In this document: in pieces, positions 43,968-49,746 of the stretch | Layout of the letters: each line of letters begins with the position of its first letter | How positions within the stretch are numbered: position 1 is the stretch's first letter | Assembly (NCBI GenBank): GCA_018711655.1 | Contig: DVIA01000023.1 | Coordinates: forward strand, 1-49,746 | DNA from: Candidatus Pullichristensenella avicola | GTDB taxonomy: Bacteria; Bacillota; Clostridia; Christensenellales; Aristaeellaceae | Direction: 5' to 3' | Length of the DNA stretch: 49,746 bases | The notes under the pieces: generated by a model | Databases searched by the model: none | What the model saw: the letters and a program-made list of their open reading frames with translations, nothing else | What the model was told of the DNA's origin: nothing | Translations under genes and position numbers: made by a program

Positions 43968-44003
43968 TTTTCTTCTCCTTTCGCCGTTTGGCGGGGCAAC
44001 CAT

Positions 44004-44019
44004 TGTTTCATGTGAAACA
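44004..44019. promoter_or_regulatory. parS-like ParB-binding site 1
   Basis: TGTTTCATGTGAAACA matches the Spo0J/ParB site consensus TGTTNCACGTGAAACA at all but one central base. An identical site lies at 44979-44994. It is in the gap between the polytopic membrane protein and walJ-like genes. Confidence 0.75.
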
Positions 44020-44106
44020 TTCCGCTTCCCGGCGCTTTGTGCGTGCAGTTTCTACTATATATATGCGCGTCGTGCGCGCCATACGCGTCCGTTTTCCAGG
44101 CGCGCT

Positions 44107-44916
44107 TCAAATAAGCGCCATGCGCACGCTGAACATGCCTGTAAGCCCATCGCGGTTGGCGACGCAGATTTCCACATCTTCGCCGAGGCGCACGCCCTCC
44201 TCCTCCAGCGCCATGGCGCAACAGCGCTCTGCGAGGGCGGGAAAGTTGTTCTCCTTGCTGAGATGGCCGAGGATGATGCGCCGCGCGCCCTGCCGCACGA
44301 GTTCCACCGCCGCGCGGCCCGCGTCGTCGTTGGCCAGGTGGCCGCGCCGGCCGAGAATGCGCTGCTTGAGCGCATAGGGATAGGGCCCGGCGCGCAGCAT
44401 GTCCGGATCGTAGTTGGATTCGAGAATCACCGCGTCTGAACCGGCCACGGCGCCGAGCCAACTGTCGCGCACGCAGCCGATATCTGTGGCCACGGAAAGC
44501 CGAGCGCCGCCCAGGGCGATGCTGTAGCCCACAGGCTGCGCTGCATCGTGAGGAATATCAAAGGGCGTGATGTTCATGCCGCCGAGGTAAAAATCCTCGC
44601 GCGGTTCCAGCACGCGCACATTTTTCATCGCCACGCCGCCCAGTTTTTCCTCCATGGCAGCCCAGGAGCCCTCGGTGGCGAACACCGGCAGGTCGTACTT
44701 GCGTGAAAGCACGCCGACGCCGCGGATGTGGTCGATATGCTCGTGGGTGACGAGAATGCCGGCAAGCTGCGCAGGCGAAACGCCGATGCGGCGCAATTCG
44801 GCGACGACGCGCGCGCAGGAAACGCCCGCGTCCACCAGCAGATGGCCGCAATCACAGCCGACATAGAGGCTGTTTCCGCTTGAGCCGCTGAACAACGGCG
44901 AAAAGCGCAGTTCCAA
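44107..44916 (-). CDS. Metallo-beta-lactamase-fold hydrolase, WalJ/YycJ (VicX) type
   Basis: A 269-residue metal-dependent hydrolase. The motif THEHIDHIRG has the family HxHxDH metal ligands. Further ligand segments are IPHDAAQP (His), SVATDIG (Asp) and the final LGHLSKENN (His). The start LRFSPLFSGSSGNS matches WalJ, which is linked to cell-wall/DNA-replication coordination in Bacillus and usually lies near the WalRK operon close to oriC. walRK is not seen here. The start is TTG at 44914-44916, the only start signal near the conserved N-terminus (GGGAGGG 8 bases upstream); a 19-codon upstream extension has none. Confidence 0.88.
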   Translation of the reverse strand: MELRFSPLFSGSSGNSLYVGCDCGHLLVDAGVSCARVVAELRRIGVSPAQLAGILVTHEHIDHIRGVGVLSRKYDLPVFATEGSWAAMEEKLGGVAMKNVRVLEPREDFYLGGMNITPFDIPHDAAQPVGYSIALGGARLSVATDIGCVRDSWLGAVAGSDAVILESNYDPDMLRAGPYPYALKQRILGRRGHLANDDAGRAAVELVRQGARRIILGHLSKENNFPALAERCCAMALEEEGVRLGEDVEICVANRDGLTGMFSVRMALI

Positions 44917-44978
44917 GTGTGTGTCCCTCCCGCGCGGTCGCGGCGCGCTCGCATTGTATTTCGTATGGCGCACGCCGG

Positions 44979-44994
44979 TGTTTCATGTGAAACA
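44979..44994. promoter_or_regulatory. parS-like ParB-binding site 2
   Basis: A second TGTTTCATGTGAAACA, identical to site 1 and 975 bp away. It overlaps the last codons (ECFT-stop) of the radical SAM gene. Sites with this sequence often end genes as CFT-stop. Confidence 0.75.
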
Positions 44995-45879
44995 TTCGTC
45001 GTCCGGCACGCCGGTGAGGTCGAACGCGGGAATGTACTTTTCCTCGGCGGAGGAAAGCTCCTGCACAAAACCCTCTTCGAGGCCGAGGTCGAAGAGATGC
45101 TCGACCACCGCGTCGTACTCCTCCTGCGTAAGTCGCCGCTCCAGTTCGTCCACGCCGCGCACATTGCCCATGGGAACATATTGCGCCATGAGGCTGACCC
45201 ATGCCCCGGGCAGTTCGGCGGCGATCCAATCCAGCACCGCTTTGCTCTCCTCCACGCGCCCTGGAAGGATGAGGTGGCGGACGACGACGCCGCTCTGTAT
45301 GATCCCCTCCGCATCGAGACGAACCGGACCGGCCAGGCGCAACATTTCGCGAATCGCCGCCGAAGCGCATTGAAAGTAGTCCCGCGCTCCGGAATAGCGC
45401 GCCGCCGCATCGTCAAAGCGGTACTTGAGGTCCGGCAAAAAGACGCGCACGCGGCCTTCCAGGCGGCGAATGGTCTCCACGCGTTCATAGCCGCCGCTGT
45501 TCCAGACCACCGGCACCGGCAAGCCCCCCTCCAGGGAGGCGAGAATCGGCTCGACAAAGTGCGTGGGATTGACCAGGTTGATATTGTGCGCGCCCTGTGC
45601 GATCAAATTTGCATAAATATGCTTTAAACCATCGACACTGACGCGGCGGCCGAAGCCTTCGTGCGAGATCGGATAGTTCTGACAAAACCGGCATCGCAGC
45701 GCGCATCCGGAGAAAAAAACCGCCCCGGAGCCGCGCGTTCCGCTGACAATCGGCTCCTCGTCGAAGTGAAGCGCCGCGCGGGCGACCACTGCGTCCGCGC
45801 CCATCCGGCAGACGCCTGCGCCCGTTTCCCTGCGCATGATATTGCACATTCTCGGGCAATTATTGCATAAATATTCCAT
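44983..45879 (-). CDS. PflX-like radical SAM protein
   Basis: A 298-residue protein of the radical SAM superfamily. The cluster-binding C-x3-C-x2-C is Cys59, Cys63 and Cys66 (SGCALRCRFCQNYPISH). An additional N-terminal cysteine set (Cys5, Cys8, Cys12, Cys24 in EYLCNNCPRMC...GVC) may hold a second cluster or zinc. Order and length fit the family related to pyruvate-formate-lyase activating enzymes, function unproven. ATG 45877-45879 overlaps the stop of the phosphoesterase-like gene by 1 base, so the two are translationally coupled. Its 3' end contains a parS-like site. Confidence 0.85.
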   Translation of the reverse strand: MEYLCNNCPRMCNIMRRETGAGVCRMGADAVVARAALHFDEEPIVSGTRGSGAVFFSGCALRCRFCQNYPISHEGFGRRVSVDGLKHIYANLIAQGAHNINLVNPTHFVEPILASLEGGLPVPVVWNSGGYERVETIRRLEGRVRVFLPDLKYRFDDAAARYSGARDYFQCASAAIREMLRLAGPVRLDAEGIIQSGVVVRHLILPGRVEESKAVLDWIAAELPGAWVSLMAQYVPMGNVRGVDELERRLTQEEYDAVVEHLFDLGLEEGFVQELSSAEEKYIPAFDLTGVPDDECFT

Positions 45880-46811
45880 TATTCCATCTCCTCCGGCTGC
45901 GCTTCTGCGCGGCGCAGGGTGATATAGTGCACTTCCGCGCGCGTGTTGAGGCGCAGGGGCGTCAATTCGCAACCCACGCCCTGCGAGGTGAGCGCAAAAA
46001 CGTCGCCCTCCTTGCGCCAGCCGGAAAGGTAGCGTCGCTCGTGTTCCGTCAGCGTCAGCAAGGTTCGTTCGCCAAGGCGCATCTGTCCGCCGTGCGTGCC
46101 GCCGGCCAGGAGAAGATCCGCCCATGGCCCGCCCTCGGCGGCCTCGGCGGTAAGGGCGGCGGCAAAGCGCTCCGGGCTGTGGGTGAAGGCGATCACGCAC
46201 TCGCCCGCGCTCACCGAGGCGGCCGCTGCGTTTACGTCCGTATCGGGCGAAAGCCCGGTAAGCGCGAACGTCTGCCCATCGAGAGAGACGCGCGCCGTTT
46301 CGCCGTCGAGCAGCCGCACGCCGCCGGTGGCCATGGATTGCGCAAGCTGCCCGGGCAAAACATCGTCTGCGGCGCGGACGGCGAACTTCCCCAGCGGCGC
46401 GGGAAAATCGGCCAGCGAAGAGAGAAACACATGGCGCGCCGAGGCGGCGGAGGCGGCGACTTCGGCGTCGTCCACGCCGCGGCCGTTGATCGCGTCCCAA
46501 AGGCCGGGTCCGGCGTAATCGCCGCCCAGCAGCAGAATATCCGGCGAAAGGGAGGAAAGATCCTCCATCAGCGCGGCGGCGGCCCGGGCGTCGGCCTCGC
46601 TGCGGGCGTCGATGTCTGAAACGAACAGCACGGTGACGCCGTCGAAAGCCTCCGGCAGATCGCGCAAAAACACGGTGGCGTAACGCACATGCACGATGCG
46701 GGTGCATGTATACATGTATCCAATAAACAACGCCACACAAACCGCCAACGCCAGCGCAATTTTCAGCCCCAGGCGGCGCTTTTTCCGGCCTGCGCGCTTT
46801 TTTCCCGCCAT
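45879..46811 (-). CDS. Membrane-anchored metallophosphoesterase-fold protein, catalytic residues degraded
   Basis: A 310-residue protein with an N-terminal transmembrane helix (about 15-33) and a calcineurin-like phosphoesterase domain. Expected motif 1, DxH, is SDID (Asp66, Asp68). Motif 2, GD, is kept (Asp98). Motif 3, GNHD, is replaced by AADD (147-150). The TH of FTHSPE (His211) is kept. The final GHTHGGQ reads GGTHGGQ, losing one histidine. At least three metal ligands are missing, so it is probably a pseudoenzyme or has a changed metal site. ATG 46809-46811. It shares 1 base with the next gene (TAATG). The frame upstream of the start is not used. Confidence 0.78.
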   Translation of the reverse strand: MAGKKRAGRKKRRLGLKIALALAVCVALFIGYMYTCTRIVHVRYATVFLRDLPEAFDGVTVLFVSDIDARSEADARAAAALMEDLSSLSPDILLLGGDYAGPGLWDAINGRGVDDAEVAASAASARHVFLSSLADFPAPLGKFAVRAADDVLPGQLAQSMATGGVRLLDGETARVSLDGQTFALTGLSPDTDVNAAAASVSAGECVIAFTHSPERFAAALTAEAAEGGPWADLLLAGGTHGGQMRLGERTLLTLTEHERRYLSGWRKEGDVFALTSQGVGCELTPLRLNTRAEVHYITLRRAEAQPEEME

Positions 46812-46941
46812 GCTTTCCTCCATTTCCGCCCAAGTTGACGCAAATTTGCTCCGGATTTTTCCAAATTGCCCGCCTGTGAATCCTTTACGACTTTTCTCAG
46901 GGAAATATCGTTCTTTTGCCCTATTTACAACGCCACAGGCA

Positions 46942-46970
46942 TTGAAACAAAGCCCGGTATCTATTATAAT
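46942..46970 (+). promoter_or_regulatory. Promoter of the beta-propeller-like gene
   Basis: -35 TTGAAA (46942-46947), 17 bp, -10 TATAAT (46965-46970): a near-consensus promoter about 60 bp from the start codon. Confidence 0.82.
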
Positions 46971-47030
46971 AGGAATAGTTTCAGCATTCAAGGGCTTTTG
47001 TGAAAAGCCGCGCAAGAGCAGGGGGATCGC

Positions 47031-48134
47031 ATGGATACGAGACGGCCGGGAAAGACGCCATGGCTCATCGCGGTGTTCATCGCCGCGATCATTTGCGCGC
47101 TTTCCGTACTGGGGGCGTTTCTGGTCCGGCAGGTCACAGCGGAGGACGTTTACGGCGAATACGCCGCCGTGACGCTCACGGGAAACAATGGCGTGCAGGT
47201 ATCGGGCGACGGTTTTGTTTATTACAACGGCAGCACGCTGGCAAGCGTGTCTTCTACAGGGGAAACCCTGTGGACGTACATGGTGGGCGCGAACGCCTCG
47301 TTCCACGCCGGCGACGCCGGCGTGGCCGCCTGGTCCGGGCGGACGCTGACCGTGATCGACCGCGAAAACGCCGACACCATTTATTCCAACCCGACGATGG
47401 AGGCGGAGGTGCTCTCCGCGCGCACGGGCGAGGTCTTTACCGCCGCATTGCTCGCGCCCGAGCACGACAGCACCGTCGTTTTGATTGAAAACGGCGGGCG
47501 CGAGGTGGACCGCATCGCCTTTGCCGACCAGACGGTGTTGGACTACGGCTTTTTTTCCGCGGGCGAACTTTTCTGGGTGATGACGCTGGATACCAGCGGC
47601 ACCGTGCCCACCACGGCCATTTCCATTTACCGCCCCGGGCGAATGATCGTCGGCTCCATCACCGATGCGCAGCAAATGATGTATCAGGTGATGTTCCAGT
47701 CCTCGCAGGTCGTGTGCGCGGGCACGACGTATCTTAAAGTGTTCGACTATACCGGCCAGGAGATCGCCGACAAGCGCGTGCTTACCTACGGCTGGTATCT
47801 GGCCGCGGTGGAACAGAGCAGCGACGACCCGATGATGGCGTTCGTTCCCGACGCGCAGTATGGCGCCGGCAGCGAGATGCGCGATGTTCGCATGCTTCGT
47901 TCCAATCTGGACCAGATCGTGCGCATGCCCTATCCGTGCAAGGCGCTCGTTGCCAAAGGCGACCGTGTTTACGGCTTTTCCGACAGCGGCTATGTCATGG
48001 TGGCCCGCGCCGGCGTGCAGAAAGTAGACGCCTATACGCTGGATGTGGCGGGCGGAACCGTTTATGGCGTGACCGACGACCGCGTGGCGGTGATCGTTTC
48101 GGGCAATACCGCCTATCTCGTCAATCTCCCATGA
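47031..48134 (+). CDS. Membrane-anchored beta-propeller-like protein (DUF5711-type)
   Basis: A 367-residue protein with one N-terminal transmembrane helix (about 11-33) and a large extracytoplasmic domain with repeated short strands, Gly/Asp turns and SGDGFVYYNGSTLASVSSTGETLW-like blades typical of PQQ/beta-propeller folds. Proteins of this size and layout (DUF5711-like) are found in Clostridia; no function is known. ATG at 47031 follows AGGGGG. It is driven by a near-consensus promoter and followed after 98 bp by cvpA. The family label is from memory and should be treated as likely, not certain. Confidence 0.7.
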   Translation: MDTRRPGKTPWLIAVFIAAIICALSVLGAFLVRQVTAEDVYGEYAAVTLTGNNGVQVSGDGFVYYNGSTLASVSSTGETLWTYMVGANASFHAGDAGVAAWSGRTLTVIDRENADTIYSNPTMEAEVLSARTGEVFTAALLAPEHDSTVVLIENGGREVDRIAFADQTVLDYGFFSAGELFWVMTLDTSGTVPTTAISIYRPGRMIVGSITDAQQMMYQVMFQSSQVVCAGTTYLKVFDYTGQEIADKRVLTYGWYLAAVEQSSDDPMMAFVPDAQYGAGSEMRDVRMLRSNLDQIVRMPYPCKALVAKGDRVYGFSDSGYVMVARAGVQKVDAYTLDVAGGTVYGVTDDRVAVIVSGNTAYLVNLP

Positions 48135-48232
48135 AGGCGCGTTTGCTGGAATAATTCGGGATTCGGCGGGAAAGGCTGCTTTTGGGCGGCTCGCGCATGG
48201 CTGCCCGGGAATGAGATTCGGAGGTACTCAAC

Positions 48233-49003
48233 GTGAACATCATTGACATTCTGGTTGTTCTGGTGCTGGCGTTCAGCCTTTTTTCAGGCATGTACAAGGG
48301 ATTCATCGCCTCGTTCCTTTCGCTTCTGGGGCTGGTGGGTTCCTGGTTTGGCGCGCTGAAGCTGTACCCCGCCGTGGCGCGGCTGGCGCTGGGCCAGCAG
48401 ACCTTCATGGGCGTGCTGAGCAATTATCTCGAGCCGGCGACTTTCTTTGAGGATATGCAGATCAGCGGCGTCACTGCCCAGACCACCGTTTCCGAACTGG
48501 TGGCGCGCGGCGGCGACGCAGTCAACGCCGTGGCGGATTATATCGGCGGGAAAATTCCCTTCCTGCGCGACGTATTCGCCGCCAACATGAATTCCGAGGC
48601 CTTTTCGGCGCTGAATATACACACCATTGCCGACTATTTTGATCAGACGCTGTGGCAGAGCGTCTTTGGCGTGATCGCCTTTATCCTCGTGTTCGTGGTG
48701 CTGTATTTTGTGGCCACGCTGGTTGTCAACCTGCTCAATCACGTCATCCGTTTTCCCCAGCTTCGAAAAATCGACTGGCTGCTGGGCGGTGTTTTGGGCC
48801 TGGCCCGCGGTTTTGTCTTTGCGACGCTGATTCTCTGTGTGGTGGAGCCGACGCTGACGGCCTTCTCGGTGGACTTGATGAATTCCATTCGCGAGGGTTC
48901 GCGCGCCTACGCCATGTTCGCGGGCGAAAACGCCTTCGATCCTTTGGGCGTGCGCGGCATTATCAACCAAATCGTCCTCTCCGGCAGCAGTATGTTGACC
49001 TAG
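48233..49003 (+). CDS. cvpA: CvpA family membrane protein
   Basis: A 256-residue protein. The N-terminus IIDILVVLVLAFSLFSGMYKGFIASF matches CvpA/colicin-V-production family helices, and three further helices lie at about 138-215 with LLGGVLGLARGFVFA typical of the second half. The central segment (about 60-130) is a larger extracytoplasmic loop than usual. The start is GTG at 48233-48235 with GGAGG upstream. CvpA proteins affect envelope integrity, biofilm and in some bacteria toxin secretion; the role here is unknown. It ends at a strong palindromic terminator. Confidence 0.87.
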   Translation: MNIIDILVVLVLAFSLFSGMYKGFIASFLSLLGLVGSWFGALKLYPAVARLALGQQTFMGVLSNYLEPATFFEDMQISGVTAQTTVSELVARGGDAVNAVADYIGGKIPFLRDVFAANMNSEAFSALNIHTIADYFDQTLWQSVFGVIAFILVFVVLYFVATLVVNLLNHVIRFPQLRKIDWLLGGVLGLARGFVFATLILCVVEPTLTAFSVDLMNSIREGSRAYAMFAGENAFDPLGVRGIINQIVLSGSSMLT

Positions 49004-49035
49004 GCGCGGAGCGGGAAAGTTTGAGCCGTCGTTTG

Positions 49036-49067
49036 AAATTGCCTTCACGCGCGTGAAGGCAATTTTG
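49036..49067 (+). terminator. Palindromic terminator after cvpA
   Basis: AAATTGCCTTCACGC (49036-49050) is followed directly by its exact complement GCGTGAAGGCAATTT (49051-49065) and a further T. A 13-bp effective stem with a 4-nt loop can act in either direction. Confidence 0.85.
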
Positions 49068-49468
49068 CGTGCCCCCGGCGCCCTTTTCGCAGTTTTGACT
49101 GTGTTTGGGACATGCCCGCCCTGGAGGCGGCCGCAGGCGGAAACGGCGTTTGAAAAGCGCTTGAACGCCCGCGATTGAAGGAACGCATGCCGCGCGGAGC
49201 GGAGAACGGATTGGGGAAGTTTCCGTTCCGGGCAGCAAGGCGTTTTGCGTGGGGCGGGGGGATTGCGAAGATTGACGCTGCCTTGCCCCATGGGCAAGGA
49301 GGCGCTGAGGGGCTTCGAAGCGACGCTGCTTGCCTGCGGCAAGAGCGCTGTGTGGCGGCGCGCTCGATTCTGAGGCGGTATGGTGTGTCTGCGAGCGCGC
49401 CGGGCAATGGCGAAGGGTTTGCACGCTTCTCGTTTCCGCATCGGTTTTCTTTCCTCCCGCGGGGAGAA

Positions 49469-49746
49469 CGGCGGGCCCTGCCCGCACCCGCTCAAGGGCC
49501 ATCGGCCCTTGAGAATCCCCTCCGCTGCCGCGCTTATCTCGCAGCGCCCCGCCCACGTCCCCTCCGGGCTTCTCCCCCGTCGGCGGGGCACGGCGGGCGC
49601 CGCCCGCACCCGCTCAAGGACCATTGGCCCTTGAGAATCCCCTCCGCTGCCGCGCTTATCTCGCAACGCTCCACCCACGCCCCCTCCGGGCTTCTCCCCC
49701 CATCGGCGGGGCTACGGCGGGCCCTGCCCGCACCCGCTCAAGGGCC
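49469..49746. repeat. 122-124-bp tandem repeat, two copies plus a partial third at the window end
   Basis: Units begin CGGCGGGC at 49469, 49591 and 49715. Each contains CCCGCACCCGCTCAAGG, an inverted repeat CTCAAGGGCC-atc-GGCCCTTGAG (perfect at 49491-49513, with two changes in copy 2), CCCCTCCGCTGCCGCGCTTA and CCCTCCGGGCTTCTCCCCC. The third copy is cut by the window edge. Nothing gene-like is seen in 49068-49468. Confidence 0.88.

Noticed and set aside
48284-49678. Minus-strand frame through cvpA and the final repeat
   Set aside because: Antisense to cvpA and its terminator; no start signal or recognisable domain.

Overview
The window is a GC-rich chromosomal segment of a Gram-positive, probably spore-forming member of the Clostridia. 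The evidence is a complete S10-spc-alpha ribosomal operon in Firmicutes order with zinc-type S14, a KOW-domain gene between map and infA, an RsfA-type prespore regulator, a YhcN/YlaJ-type spore lipoprotein, a class B sortase and several lipoproteins and membrane-anchored proteins. I cannot name the genus. No rRNA, tRNA, CRISPR array, insertion sequence or prophage was seen.

Layout. 1-5.5 kb (+): the 3' end of an unknown gene, mnmG (tRNA modification), rsmG (16S rRNA methyltransferase) and nadE (NAD synthetase). 5.6-7.7 kb (+): a tiny acidic lipoprotein and a MATE transporter with its own promoter and a structured leader. 8.6-9.8 kb (-): a secreted protein with Cys-x-x-Cys modules. 10.2-26.0 kb (-): 32 genes from rpsJ to rplQ, driven by a strong promoter at about 26.3 kb and closed by a strong terminator at about 10.15 kb. 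26.5-30.9 kb (-): an envelope cluster of acyltransferase, sortase B, a sortase-substrate-like surface protein with MPETG tail, and a membrane glycosyltransferase. 30.9-37.1 kb (-): dnaE, a YhcN-like lipoprotein and a TGS/uridine-kinase-like nucleoside kinase, divergent from recA (+, 37.3 kb, with a probable LexA box). 39.6-41.6 kb: an MreB-like actin homologue (-) divergent from an RsfA-like regulator (+). 42.9-46.8 kb (-): an unknown polytopic membrane protein, a WalJ/YycJ-like metallo-beta-lactamase-fold protein, a PflX-like radical SAM protein and a metallophosphoesterase-fold protein that has lost key metal ligands. 47.0-49.0 kb (+): a membrane-anchored beta-propeller-like protein and a CvpA-family protein.

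Two features stand out. First, the gene-free gaps hold at least seven unrelated families of GC-rich tandem repeats (unit lengths about 62 to 137 bp). Several begin within a few tens of bases of a stop codon and several units contain hairpins or terminator-like arms. Second, two identical 16-bp parS-like sites lie 975 bp apart near 44-45 kb, which with mnmG-rsmG and walJ suggests an origin-proximal position. Other points of interest are the sortase and its likely substrate, the degenerate phosphoesterase, the divergent MreB and an insertion in ribosomal protein L17.
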